A stretch of DNA of 64,000 nucleotides from Thiobacillus sp. (GTDB lineage Bacteria; Pseudomonadota; Gammaproteobacteria; Burkholderiales; Thiobacillaceae): the NCBI GenBank assembly GCA_030692355.1, contig JAUYCF010000041.1, positions 1 through 64,000 of the forward strand, written 5' to 3'. This document shows, piece by piece, positions 43,766 to 52,900 of this stretch; within the stretch, counting starts at the first letter, position 1; every line of letters starts with the position of its first letter. Made by a program: the position numbers and the translations under genes. Under the pieces are notes generated by a model. The model was not told the DNA's origin, ran no database searches, and saw only the letters and a list, made by a program, of their open reading frames with translations.

Positions 43766-44779
43766 ATGATCGACCTCTCCACCGACTACCTCGGCCTCAA
43801 GCTGAAGAACCCGCTGGTGCCCTCCGCCTCGCCGCTGTCGAAAGATATCGACACCGCGCTGCGGCTGGAGGACGCCGGCGCCGCCGCGCTGGTGATGTAT
43901 TCGCTGTTCGAGGAGGAATTGCGGACGGAGGATGCGATGCTGGACCGCTTCCTGCTGCATTCCGGTCTCGGGCACAGCGAAGCGGATGGCTTTCTGCCCG
44001 ATCATGGTGAATTTCAGGGCGGGCTCGAACGCTATCTGGCGCACCTGCATCAGCTCAAGCGCCGTCTCGAAATTCCCGTGGTGGCGAGCCTCAACGGCGT
44101 GTCCCCGTCCGGCTGGGTGGAGCTCGGCCGCGAACTGGAGAAAGCCGGGGCCGATGCGCTGGAGCTCAACGTCTACCACGTCGCCGCCAGTGCCCGGCAT
44201 TCCGGCGTGACGGTGGAGGCGCGCTATCTCAGCCTGCTCATCGAATTGCGCCGCGCGGTGAGCCTGCCCATCGTGATGAAGCTATCGCCTTATTTTTCCT
44301 CGCTGCCGCATTTCGTGCAGCAGCTCGAACATGCCGGTGCACAGGGCGTCGCCCTGTTCAACCGCTTCTACCAGCCGGACATCGACCTCGACGATCTGCG
44401 CATGACCGATCAGCTGCATCTTTCATCGGCCGACGAGGCGCTGCTGCGCATCCGCTGGATCGCCATCCTGCACGGCCGCACCCGTCTCACGCTCGCCGCC
44501 ACCGGCGGCGTCCACAGCGAAAGCGAGGCGCTCAAGCTTTTACTGGCCGGCGCCGACGTCGTGCATCTCGCGTCCTGCCTGCTGCAGCACGGGCCGGACA
44601 AGCTGACCGAGATCCTGGCTGCGATGCAGAACTGGATGGAAGAAAAGGAATATGAATCGGTCGTCCAGATGAAGGGCAGCATGAGCCAGCAGAACCTGCC
44701 CGACCCCTCTGTCGTCGCGCGCGCCAGCTACCTGCGGGTGCTGGACAGTTTTTCACCCCGGCCGGGGGTGTGGTCGTAG
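43766..44779 (+). CDS. Dihydroorotate dehydrogenase-like flavoprotein
   Basis: A 337-residue TIM-barrel protein similar to class 1 dihydroorotate dehydrogenases (MIDLSTDYLGLKLKNPLVPS, VVASLNGVSPSGWVELGRELEKAGA, LELNVYH, PIVMKLSPYFS, LAATGGVHS, LAGADVVHLASCLL). The catalytic Cys or Ser region is not clearly recognisable, so orotate activity is doubtful. Relatives often stand beside nifJ and may be tied to ferredoxin-dependent redox. I chose the ATG at 43766, with AGGAG 6-7 nt upstream. The longer frame from 43502 is only repeat DNA. Confidence 0.8.
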   Translation: MIDLSTDYLGLKLKNPLVPSASPLSKDIDTALRLEDAGAAALVMYSLFEEELRTEDAMLDRFLLHSGLGHSEADGFLPDHGEFQGGLERYLAHLHQLKRRLEIPVVASLNGVSPSGWVELGRELEKAGADALELNVYHVAASARHSGVTVEARYLSLLIELRRAVSLPIVMKLSPYFSSLPHFVQQLEHAGAQGVALFNRFYQPDIDLDDLRMTDQLHLSSADEALLRIRWIAILHGRTRLTLAATGGVHSESEALKLLLAGADVVHLASCLLQHGPDKLTEILAAMQNWMEEKEYESVVQMKGSMSQQNLPDPSVVARASYLRVLDSFSPRPGVWS

Positions 44780-44850
44780 GGGGCTGCTGCGCCTTCTTCA
44801 TGAAGGCTGGATAAGGTGTCTGCCCTATTTTGGCTTGACGCCCAAGGCCT

Positions 44851-45138
44851 TCAAGCGGCCTGCTTGAGCAAGGGCTGAATCTTCGGCTGCTTGAGTTTTC
44901 CCGCCCGCCACAAGTCGTACTGGGCTTGCATGCCAATCCATAAATCCGGAGACGTGCCGAGCCATCTAGAAAGCCGGATCGCCATATCGGCGGAAATCCC
45001 GGATTTGCCGTTCAGTATCTTGCTCAGGGAAACACGAGACACATGCAAATCGGCTGCCGCCTGGGTCACGCTCAGGCTCTCCGGAATCCACTCGCGCAAC
45101 ACGGCGCCAGGGTGGGGCGGGTTGTGCATTCGGGTCAT
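44851..45138 (-). CDS. higA: HigA-family antitoxin
   Basis: A 95-residue XRE-type antitoxin (MHNPPHPGAVLREW, then the helix-turn-helix LSVTQAAADLHVSRVSLSKILNGKSGIS, then MAIRLSRWLGTSPDLWIGMQ). The ATG at 45138 has GGAG upstream. The toxin gene higB, normally in front of it, is present only as a frameshifted relic at 45149-45433. HigA is thus an orphan: it may still act as a repressor or neutralise other HigB toxins. Its frame is fully intact. Confidence 0.85.
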   Translation of the reverse strand: MTRMHNPPHPGAVLREWIPESLSVTQAAADLHVSRVSLSKILNGKSGISADMAIRLSRWLGTSPDLWIGMQAQYDLWRAGKLKQPKIQPLLKQAA

Positions 45139-45148
45139 GTTCGCTCCT

Positions 45149-45433
45149 TCAATGGTAATCCTGATAGTCAACCAGCTCGGCGTCCTTGCCGTCGAAACGG
45201 AATGTCAGCCTCCAGTTGCCGTTGATCCATACAGACCAATGGCCGCTCAGGTTTCCACACTCAATTCATGCAATCGCCAGTTCGGCGCATTCATATCATC
45301 CGGCCCGGTTGCGTTGTCCAGGACGGCAAGCTGAAGTTGCAGCCTTGCCGCATGGTGCGGCTGTATGCCGTCTTGCTGCCCGTCCTGAAAAACACCTCAA
45401 GCCCCAATGGCACTACCTGAACGATTCGATCAT
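45149..45433 (-). pseudogene. Decayed HigB toxin gene
   Basis: From the ATG at 45433 the minus strand encodes pieces of a HigB/RelE-type toxin in different frames: MIESFR, then LEVFFRTGSK, then GIQPHHAARLQLQLAVLDNA and APNWRLHELS, and finally LSGHWSVWINGNWRLTFRF followed by KDAELVDYQDYH and a stop. At least three frame breaks are needed (near 45410, 45375 and 45265), plus an in-frame stop. The order and the position 11 bp before higA show this was the toxin of the pair. It cannot give an active RNase. Confidence 0.8.
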
Positions 45434-45588
45434 GGCGGATTGTTAACTGTTAAGTGTCGGTTGTCAGTTCGGGTGGGCATGGAAAAGCCGGTCAATCTCG
45501 CCTGGGGGCTGGATGAGCTATTCGGATGCCGTGTCTGAACTCCATTAACGCACTAATTCAAATGCGCTAATGCAAGACCCGAAGCCCT
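45434..45588. other. Gene-free gap between higB relic and MITE end
   Basis: No gene, clear promoter or strong hairpin is seen. It includes short AT-richer stretches such as GTTAACTGTTAAG near 45442. Confidence 0.5.
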
Positions 45589-45639
45589 GTGGGTATACGC
45601 CTGAATGACGAAACTTTAAACTTCAACCGGCCGGATCAA
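45589..45639 (+). mobile_element. Solo end of the hicA-type MITE next to vapC
   Basis: This stretch matches the reverse complement of the left end of the element at 47213-47618 with only a few changes (GAATGACGAAACTTTAAACT, CCGGCCGGATCAA). It ends at GATCAA followed by TA (45640-45641), directly against the PIN toxin stop codon. The opposite end is missing, so it is a truncated copy. Confidence 0.7.
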
Positions 45640-45641
45640 TA

Positions 45642-46028
45642 TTAAATCTTCAGCACACCCTCGCCATATTTCGCCACGGCCTTGTCCGCCGTCAAGAGTG
45701 TTAATCCCTCCACGCGAGCCTGCGCCACGAGGATTCGGTCGAACGGGTCTTTGTGTAAGAGGGGAAGATCGTTCACGGTAACCGTGTGTTCGCTGGTGAC
45801 AGACAATTCGCGGTAGCCGCTGACCAGCAGCATGCGCCACAGACGGCGTGCGTCAACGTTGAAATCCGAACGTTCGAGCCCGTTCTTGATCGTGATTTCC
45901 CACAGACTGGCGGAACTGAATACCAGCTGATGGGCAGGGTCGAGCAACAAGGTGCGCGCTTTGGCCGACAGCCGCCTGGGTTCGCTCGCCGCCCACAGCA
46001 ACAAGTGGGTGTCGAGCAGCAGGTTCAC
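45642..46028 (-). CDS. PIN-domain toxin (VapC type)
   Basis: A 128-residue PIN-domain ribonuclease toxin. The acidic residues are in MNLLLDTHLLLWAA, the SLWEITIKN glutamate, and HKDPFDRILVAQARVEGLTLLTAD. All are intact. It follows the Phd-type antitoxin with a 4-bp overlap. A MITE end lies directly after its stop without damaging it. The Phd/PIN combination is a frequent type II toxin-antitoxin arrangement. Confidence 0.88.
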   Translation of the reverse strand: MNLLLDTHLLLWAASEPRRLSAKARTLLLDPAHQLVFSSASLWEITIKNGLERSDFNVDARRLWRMLLVSGYRELSVTSEHTVTVNDLPLLHKDPFDRILVAQARVEGLTLLTADKAVAKYGEGVLKI

Positions 46029-46273
46029 GCCTTGCGTCCCGTAAACAGGCTTTCAATCTCGCTGCTGCCCATCTGGTCAAAATCATCCGGAACGGAAAAT
46101 TCCCCCGCCATAAAACCCAGGCGGCTAGCCGTTCCTGCCTCGGCTTCACCCAGCGGGATAACCTTCACCATCGGCTTGCCCGCCTTGGCAATGATGAACG
46201 CCTCTCCCCGCGCAGCCTGATCCACCAGCTTGGACAGTTGGGTTTTTGCATCGTGAATATTGACAGTAAGCAT
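46025..46273 (-). CDS. Phd/YefM-family antitoxin
   Basis: An 82-residue antitoxin (VNIHDAKTQLSKLVDQAARGEAFIIAKAGKPMVKVIPL is the Phd/YefM domain). The C-terminal toxin-binding tail is FSVPDDFDQMGSSEIESLF. It overlaps the PIN toxin start (ATGA), in the usual antitoxin-first order. Members bind their own promoter through the N-terminal domain. Confidence 0.88.
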   Translation of the reverse strand: MLTVNIHDAKTQLSKLVDQAARGEAFIIAKAGKPMVKVIPLGEAEAGTASRLGFMAGEFSVPDDFDQMGSSEIESLFTGRKA

Positions 46274-46437
46274 GATGATCCCGGAATGAACTAACTACTG
46301 TTAGTTTACATCGGGCGGGCGAAATGGCAATGGGCGAGCCAATCAGAGGTCGTGCGGACAATCCCACGCAGTCGATGTTCAGGTCTGGATTACGATGCAC
46401 AGTGCTACGGTTCTAGACCTGACCCCGAGGCTTCCCC

Positions 46438-46879
46438 CATCAGCCTGACGCAACACACCCGCCAAGGTGCCAACCTTGATCTCGCCATGCATGGGGACGA
46501 CACAGCCTTTGGAGCCACGGCGCATGATGACGTGGCTTCCGGATTGACGAATCTTCTCGAAACCAAGATGCTCTAGTGCCCGCACTATTGATCCGGCCAG
46601 CTGAAGTTTAAAGTTTCGTCATTCCGGCGTACGCCCACTACTGTCCGGAATACTTTTTCCGAACCCGGAAAACCTCGCGAACTGAATGTGGGAGCGGCTT
46701 TAGCCGCGATAGCGCGCAGCCCATCGCGGCTAAAGCCGCTCCTACAGGGGATGGCGCACGCATCGGCATAAAGGCGGGCCGCCTGCATCTTGCCGGAGGC
46801 CATCTTTGGCGCGAGCGCGATGGTTGAGTCGGCGGGCTGGGGCTCAACCCATACGGCCTTGTCATGCAAGGCTTTCAGC
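46438..46879. repeat. 442-bp segmental duplication, copy 1
   Basis: This block repeats at 47063-47504 with the same length and only scattered substitutions, 625 bp apart and in direct orientation. It contains part of hicA (minus-strand end at 46586) and the first ~290 bp of the MITE. Its ends fall inside hicA and inside the MITE, so the duplication came after the MITE inserted. The hicA piece here (RALEHLGFEKIRQSGSHVIM to GVLRQAD) lacks both ends and is a dead fragment. A 20-bp-arm palindrome GGAGCGGCTTTAGCCGCGAT lies at 46691-46742. Confidence 0.88.
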
Positions 46880-46882
46880 CAG

Positions 46883-46955
46883 GTAGGGTGGGCACGGCTT
46901 CATCGTGCCCACGGCGGGCGAGCACAGCGTGGGCACAAAAGCGTGCCCACCCTAC
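46883..46955. repeat. Nested palindromic repeat between the duplicated blocks
   Basis: The outer arms GTAGGGTGGGCACG and CGTGCCCACCCTAC enclose inner GTGCCCACG/CGTGGGCAC arms, giving a cloverleaf-like structure. Its ends resemble the palindrome at 9361-9416, so it belongs to a dispersed repeat family. Confidence 0.7.
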
Positions 46956-47062
46956 CAGGCTAAATAGGTGTATATCCAGAAACAACGCGGGGTCTTGCAA
47001 TAACGCTTTTCTTCAATCCGGCCGCCTCGGTTACAGGGCCGCGATAAATTCGTCTGCCGACA

Positions 47063-47504
47063 CATCAGCCTGACGCAACACACCCGCCAGGGTGCCAACC
47101 TTGATCTCGCCATGCATGGGGACGACACAGCCTTTGGAGCCACGGCGCATGATGACGTGGCTTCCGGATTGACGAATTTTCTCGAAACCAAGGCGCTCCA
47201 GTGCCCGCACTATTGATCCGGCCAGCTGAAGTTTAAAGTTTCGTCATTCCGGCGTACGCCCACTACTGTCCGGAATGCTTTTTCCGAACCCGGAAAACCT
47301 CGCGAACTGAATGTGGGAGCGGCTTTAGCCGCGATAGCGCGCAGCCCATCGCGGCTAAAGCCGCTCCTACAGGGGATGGCGCACGCATCGGCATAAAGGC
47401 GGGCCTCCTGCATCTTGCCGGAGGCCATCTTTGGCGCGAGCGCGATGGTTGAGTCGGCGGGCTGGGGCTCAACCCATACGGCCTTGTCATGCAAGGCTTT
47501 CAGC
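47063..47504. repeat. 442-bp segmental duplication, copy 2 (parental)
   Basis: The second copy matches 46438-46879. It lies in the original setting, since hicA continues past its left edge and the MITE past its right edge. It is therefore the probable source. It carries the palindrome GGAGCGGCTTTAGCCGCGAT with its mate at 47316-47367. Confidence 0.85.
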
Positions 47505-47618
47505 ACACACTCAAGAAGCATCCCGGACAGCAGTGGGCGTACGCCGGAATCCAGCCTGGTTGACTGGGCCCCGGCCTTCGCCGGGGTGACGGCTAAAAAC
47601 TTCTTCGTGCCGGACCAA
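47213..47618. mobile_element. 406-bp MITE-like element inserted at a TA in hicA
   Basis: The ends are inverted repeats (TTGATCCGGC at left, TTGGTCCGGC read inward from the right, 9 of 10 identical). TA flanks both sides (47211-47212 and 47619-47620). A second pair of 35-nt inverted repeats lies inside at 47246-47280 and 47516-47550 (33 of 35 identical). No transposase is encoded. TA target duplication is the habit of IS630/Tc1-mariner elements, which would have to supply transposase in trans. Part of its interior reads as protein-like on the minus strand, but there is no gene. Confidence 0.82.
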
Positions 47619-47646
47619 TAAAGTAGCACCCGAAACGTGCGGCAGC

Positions 47647-47853
47647 TTAGGCATGCGCAGGGACGCTGAATGTTGTTACCAGCGGATGTCCTGGCGCGAG
47701 TATGGGAAATTCGGACAGATAGAGGGCCGTTGCCTCTTGCAGGTTGGCGATGGCCTGTTCGACTGTTTCGCCCTGTGTCGTGGTCCCGGTCTCGGGATTC
47801 AGGGCAACGTAACCGCCTTCTTCGGCGGGGGTCAGTACCGCGGTCAGTTCCAT
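47647..47853 (-). CDS. hicB: HicB-family antitoxin
   Basis: A 68-residue HicB-like antitoxin (MELTAVLTPAEEGGYVALNP, ETGTTTQGETVEQAIANLQE, ATALYLSEF). It has the partial RNase H-like fold but no separate DNA-binding tail. The ATG at 47853 matches the family start. Its stop overlaps the hicA start by 8 bp. With hicA disrupted it is an antitoxin without its toxin. Confidence 0.82.
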   Translation of the reverse strand: MELTAVLTPAEEGGYVALNPETGTTTQGETVEQAIANLQEATALYLSEFPILAPGHPLVTTFSVPAHA

Positions 47854-47963
47854 GGCTTGGCTCCAATGGAATGGAAAAAAATTGGTTGTCACCCATTTCT
47901 GGGGTGTGGTGCCCAACGTCCATGCAGCAGAGGCAATCCCGGCACCTCGGGAAGAGCGCGGCC

Positions 47964-48629
47964 CTATCGTCCCTCGCCGCGCCCCCCTGGCGCCACCCGG
48001 TGCTCCACCGCGTATACCGCCGCTTCCACGCGCGACGACAGGTTCAGCTTGGCGAGAATGTGGCGCACGTGCAGCTTGACGGTGTCGTGGCTGATATCCA
48101 GGTTGCGGGCAATTGCCTTGTTGCTCTCGCCGCGCGACAGGTGGGAGAGGATTTCGCGTTCGCGCGGGGTCAGCGCGTCGAGCAGGGATGTCGAGTCCTG
48201 GCCCTTCCGGTCGTACAGATTGACGAGCTTGGCGGTCATCGCGGGGGCGACGACGGTTTCGCCGCGCTGGGCGCGCAGGATGGCGTCGACCACTTCGTCG
48301 GGCTCCATGCTTTTCAGCAGATAGCCGTTGGCGCCGGCGCGCAGGGCGCGGGCGAGGTCGTCCTCGGCTTCGGAGAGGGTGAGGATCAGCACCGGCAGAT
48401 CGAAGCCGTCGGCGCGCAGCTGCTGCATCAGGGTGATGCCGTCGGTGCCGGGCATGTTGAGGTCGAGGATCAGGACGTCGGGGCGATGCGCCCGCAGCAG
48501 CATCCCGACTTCGTCGGGATTGCCGGTGAAGGCGGTGACCTCGATCTCGCCGCTTTGTTCGAGCAGTTCGGCCAGGCCCTTGCGGAACAGGGTGTGATCG
48601 TCGACGAGGATGATGCGGGTGAGGCTCAT
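47964..48629 (-). CDS. NarL/FixJ-family response regulator
   Basis: A 221-residue regulator. The receiver domain has IILVDDHTLFRKGLAELLEQ, the phosphorylated aspartate in VLILDLNMPG and the lysine in YLLKSMEPD. A C-terminal LuxR helix-turn-helix has LTPREREILSHLSRG and NLDISHDTVKLHVRHILAKL. It overlaps the sensor gene upstream by 4 bp. It resembles NarL, suggesting response to nitrate or redox, but no narGHJI genes are present here to confirm this. Confidence 0.85.
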   Translation of the reverse strand: MSLTRIILVDDHTLFRKGLAELLEQSGEIEVTAFTGNPDEVGMLLRAHRPDVLILDLNMPGTDGITLMQQLRADGFDLPVLILTLSEAEDDLARALRAGANGYLLKSMEPDEVVDAILRAQRGETVVAPAMTAKLVNLYDRKGQDSTSLLDALTPREREILSHLSRGESNKAIARNLDISHDTVKLHVRHILAKLNLSSRVEAAVYAVEHRVAPGGRGEGR

Positions 48630-49840
48630 GCGGTGTGCTCGCTGTGTTGGTGGGATGCGGCGCGTTGGGGGAAGACGAGGCGGATGACGGTGCCGCCGGC
48701 GGGGCGGGACTCCACGATGAGCTTGCCGTTCAGCCGGGCGGCACGCTCGCGCATGATGGTGAGGCCGAAGCTCTTGCCCATGGTGGACGATTCGTCGTTC
48801 TTTTTCTGCACGCCGACGCCGTCGTCGGCGACGTTGACGATGTACTGGCCGTTTTCCAGGTCGAAGGTGATGACGACGTGGCGCGCGCGGGCGTGCTTGG
48901 CGATGTTGTAGAGCGATTCCTGGATGATGTGGAAGACCTGGATTTCCTCGTCGGGCGTGAGCGACACGTCCTGTACCAGGTTGAGGAAGTCGACGTCGGC
49001 GTTGGCCTTCTTGCGGAAGCTCTTGGCGAGCTCCTGGATCGCCGGCACCAGCCCGCGCGGGTTGATGCGGTCGCGGTACTGGGTGATGAGGTCGCGCAGA
49101 TCGGCGTAGGCGAGGTCGACGGCTTCCTCGACGTCGCCGAGGTAGCGGTTGGCCTTGGGGTAGTCCTCGTGGCGCATCGCGTCGCTCAAAACGGTGAGCC
49201 GCATCTTGGCGTAGGCCAGCGTCTGCGCCAGCGAATCGTGGATCTGGTTGGCCAGCATCTGGCGTTCGTTCATCAGCGAAATGCGCATGTTCTCGCGGGT
49301 CAGCCGCGCATTTTCCAGCGCGATGCCGAGGTGCTCGCTGATCGAGCGGAACAAAAGGCGCACGTCCTCGGGAACGGCCTTGCCTTCCTCCATGAACAGG
49401 TTGTAGACCCCCATCACCTGGTTCTTGTGCATCAGCGGCACCGCCACCACGGTGTTGCAGGTGTCGCTGAAATAGGCGTCGTTGGCCTGGCGCTTGCAGT
49501 AGGCAACGTTGTTCCAGCTGCTTACCGTTACCTCGCGTGCGGCCTTGCCGCACACGCCGCAATCGACGCTGACGATGCTTTCGTGCTCGACCAGATCGGG
49601 CGGCAGCCCCACCGAGCCGATCAGCCGCAGGTGGGTGCGGTCGTCGGTGATGACGCGCACCGCACCCGCCTGCGCGCCGGCCAGGCGGATCATGGTCGAC
49701 AGGAAGCGCCCCAGCAGCTGCTCGACATTGGCGTCGGAGGACAGGCTGGTGGTGATTTCCGACAGCACCCGCAACGCCGGGATGCTGTCATTTCCGGCGT
49801 CGGCGGGGGCGTTCCGGATCAGGGGGTGAATGTCATTCAT
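48626..49840 (-). CDS. GAF-domain sensor histidine kinase (NarX-like)
   Basis: A 404-residue soluble kinase without membrane helices. A GAF domain spans ~25-180 and contains four cysteines (DCGVCGK, VAYCKRQ, SDTCNTV) that could bind metal or sense redox. The HisKA_3 motif NQIHDSLAQTLAYAK carries the phosphorylated histidine (~205). The ATPase end has FHIIQESLYNIAKHARA, DDGVGV and FGLTIMRERAARL. It forms an operon with the response regulator. It corresponds to the cytoplasmic part of NarX; the signal is unknown. Confidence 0.84.
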   Translation of the reverse strand: MNDIHPLIRNAPADAGNDSIPALRVLSEITTSLSSDANVEQLLGRFLSTMIRLAGAQAGAVRVITDDRTHLRLIGSVGLPPDLVEHESIVSVDCGVCGKAAREVTVSSWNNVAYCKRQANDAYFSDTCNTVVAVPLMHKNQVMGVYNLFMEEGKAVPEDVRLLFRSISEHLGIALENARLTRENMRISLMNERQMLANQIHDSLAQTLAYAKMRLTVLSDAMRHEDYPKANRYLGDVEEAVDLAYADLRDLITQYRDRINPRGLVPAIQELAKSFRKKANADVDFLNLVQDVSLTPDEEIQVFHIIQESLYNIAKHARARHVVITFDLENGQYIVNVADDGVGVQKKNDESSTMGKSFGLTIMRERAARLNGKLIVESRPAGGTVIRLVFPQRAASHQHSEHTA

Positions 49841-49903
49841 GGCGCGGTGATAAGGAATCAGTCTTTCAGCATATCCGATTTGTACGCAATCGCCTGCCGG
49901 GCA

Positions 49904-52900
49904 TCACGGCGCCGGGAGGGCCGGTTCGGGCATAAGTGGGACCGGCAGCACCACGCTGGGTTCAAGATCCTCGGGGAAGCCGCCCTGAAACGGCGCGGGT
50001 TGCTTGATCGGCGGATCGGCCTGACTGGTCGAGCCATCCGGTTTTTCCTGCGCGGGCGCACGGGGTGGGGGCGCCACGACAGGAGTGGGCTTGGCGACCG
50101 CATCGGCTGCGGCCTTGGCTGGCGCCAGCGGCTGCAGGTTCAGATGCGGCTGCAGCTGCGGCAACAGGGTTTTCAGCATCTGCGCGGTGAGCGAACTGGT
50201 GAAGCCGAACTGCCCGGCCTGCTCGCCCTGCACCAGCGCGGTCAGCGTGCCGAAATGACGGTCGCCCAGATAAAACGCGAAGGTGGCGGTGCGATTGACC
50301 ACGCGCGATTCAAGCCGCTGGCCGCCGCGGCCAAAGCGCTCGAAGCGGTGATCGCCGGTACCGGTCTTGCCGCCCAGGACGAGTGGCTGCCCGGCTGAAT
50401 CCTTGAGCGCGCCGGCCAGGCGGACGGCGGTGCCGGATTCCACCACGTTGGCCAGCGCACGGCGCACGGTCTGCGCGACCTCGGCCGGCATCAGGCGCTC
50501 ACCCTTGGGCGGCTTCATCGACAGGCGGGTGTCGTACGGGGTTTTGGTGGCGAAATGCAGCCCGGTGAGGCTCACCATCGGCGCGCGCACACCGTCGTTG
50601 ACCAGGATGCTCATCAGCTCGGCCAGCGCCGCGGGACGGTCGCCGGAGCTGCCGATGGCGGTGGCGTAGGACGGCGTGATGTTGTCGAACGGGTAGCCCA
50701 GGCGCTTCCAGTCGGCCAGCAGGCTTTCAAAGGCCTCGACTTCGAGGAAGCTCTGGATGCGGATGTCCTGTGCATTCTTGCGGCTGGTCTTGAACAGCCA
50801 TTCGTAGACTTCGAGGCGCACCCCGGTGCCGGATTCATACAGGGCTTTGAGGCCGGTTCCCGGTGATGTGCGCAGGGTTTTCACCACCCACAGTTCCAGC
50901 GGATGGATCTGCGCAATGTAGCCGCGGTCGGTCAGGCTGTAGGCTTCGGGCGCATGGGTCTGATACAGCGATTTGAGCGCTGTCTGGCTGAGGCTGGCAC
51001 TGGCGGGCACATGCGTGCGCAGGGCGTCCACATAGGCATCGAGTTTCGCCTGCGGCTCCAGATAACGAAACACGGCTGAGAAGCGGCGCGGGTTGTGGCC
51101 GATGCGGCTGTACAGGTCTTCCGCCATTTGCACTGGCGTGAGTGACTTGTGGCGCTGGTAAAAACGGTTGGTGAAAACGCGGCCTTCCTGGTCGACGAAA
51201 CGGGCGAGGTAGGTTTCCCGCATCGGGTTGCTGGCGTCATCCAGAATGCGCGCCGCCGTCCCCGGGGTGCTGCTGGCGTAATGGCGGACGATGTCGCGCA
51301 TGATGCGGATGTACACCAGGTTGACCGAACTCTTCGTGGCTTCCCACACGTCCATCACGCGGTCGTTGTCCTTGACGTCGAAATTGACGAAGTTATGCAG
51401 GCCGCCGCCGGTGAAGAAGGTTTCCAGCCCTGCCGAATAGGGCCGGCGCATCGCGGCGTCGAGCAGGGCATCCAGCCGGATGTCGGGTTGATTCAGCAGG
51501 GTGGTCGCCACCCACTGCGCCAGCACGTCGCGCTGCGGCTGCGCCTTCTGCCTGAGCATGGCGGCATCGAGCACATGATAGTCAGCATGCAGCCGCGCGA
51601 TGATTTCCAGATAGGTGACGAGCGTACGCAGCTTGGCAGTGGAGCCGAGGTCCAGGCGGGCCTGGCTGTTGATGTCGAACGGCTGGTTGAGGTTGTCGGC
51701 CTGGATGCGCAGCAGATTACCGGCCGGCGTTTTTTCGTACAGGGTGAAGCTGTAGATCACCTCGCCAAGCGGGTTGCCGGGCTGCAGCAGGCGATGCCCG
51801 ATCAGCCCGGATGCCGCGGCGGCTTGCGGTTTGGCCAGGCTTTGCAAATAGGTGCTGACGATTTTCTGCGCCGGCTGGTTGATGCTGGTGTCAACCTGAA
51901 GATCGAGCCGGTCGAGGTCGTACAGGCGCGATTCGCCGAGTAACGCGGAAACACGAATGCGCAACGCATTGGCGGCTTTCTGCTCGACAAAACGGGGCGG
52001 CGGCGGGTCGACGCGCTGGCTGGTCGTGCGCAGCACGACCCGCTTGGCCTGATCGGCCAGCTCGCGCGAAATCAGCCCGGCGTTGGCCAGCAGATCGAGG
52101 TGGTCGTCGGTCAGCGCGTCCAGCGCCTTGCGGTTGGCGGCGAGATAGTACGAGGGGCGGCGTTCGGCGACGATCAGGGACAGCGCGTGCTTGAGCATGC
52201 CGGCATAGGCGGCGTCCTTGCCGCGCGGCGGCTTGGCCAGGGTGTGGTTGACCTCGTCGAAGTCGAGGCCGTACCAGGCCCACAGGCCGTCGCCGATGCC
52301 GTTGACTTCGCCGTAGCGCGGTGCCGCCGCCAGCGGCACGGTGTTGAGATAGGCGGTTACGATTTCGCGCCGCATTTCCAGCGTGTTGGGGCCGTTCAGA
52401 TAGGCCCGCAGGCTGGCGGTTCCCATCTGCCGGAGCTTCTCGCTCATGCTGGCGGTGAGGCCGTCGGGCGAATGGCGATACTTCTCGATCTGCGTCGGCA
52501 GGGTGCTGCCGCCCGGCACGTTGCGATTGCGGTCGACCAGGCTGATGCCCTTTTCGATCAGGGCATGCGCCAGGCGGTCCCATTCCACCGCCGGGTTGCG
52601 GGTCGGGAACTGCTCGTTCAGCAGTTCGCGGTTCTCGATGTAGAGCAGGGCCTCGACCAGCACGTCGGGAATGTCCTCGAAGCGGCTGTAACCCCGCGTC
52701 GGGTATTTCGCCTGGTACAGGGGCTGGCCATCGCTGTCGAGCAGGCTGAGGCCGGCCTGGTCCTTCTCGTGGTACGGCAAAAACAGGCCGAGGTCGGCTA
52801 CCCGCGCCATCTCGCGGCTGATTTCGGCCTGCTGGTCGATCTGCCAGCCGGCCTGGTCGAGCCGCGCCAGATAAACCGGCAGCTTGCTGTAGCCGAGGCG

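Larger units (their letters stand above)
47031..47654 (-). pseudogene. hicA: HicA mRNA-interferase toxin gene split by a MITE
   Basis: The start at 47654 overlaps the hicB stop and encodes MPKLPHVSGAT. The frame is then broken by the element at 47213-47618 and resumes with LVRALERLGFEKIRQSGSHV, IMRRGSKGCVVPMHGEIKVG and TLAGVLRQADVSADEFIAAL to the stop at 47031. Removing the element and one TA restores a perfect 71-residue HicA with the catalytic GSHVIM histidine. HicA is a double-stranded-RNA-binding-fold RNase. As it stands no toxin can be made. Confidence 0.9.

Noticed and set aside
46585-46879. Minus-strand frame in the MITE (VWVEPQPADSTIALAPKMASG) as a gene
   Set aside because: No ribosome site or recognisable family, lies within repeat DNA present twice, and is truncated differently in the two copies. 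It may be a captured fragment.
47213-47618. A complete insertion sequence
   Set aside because: 406 bp with inverted ends but no transposase, hence MITE-like only.
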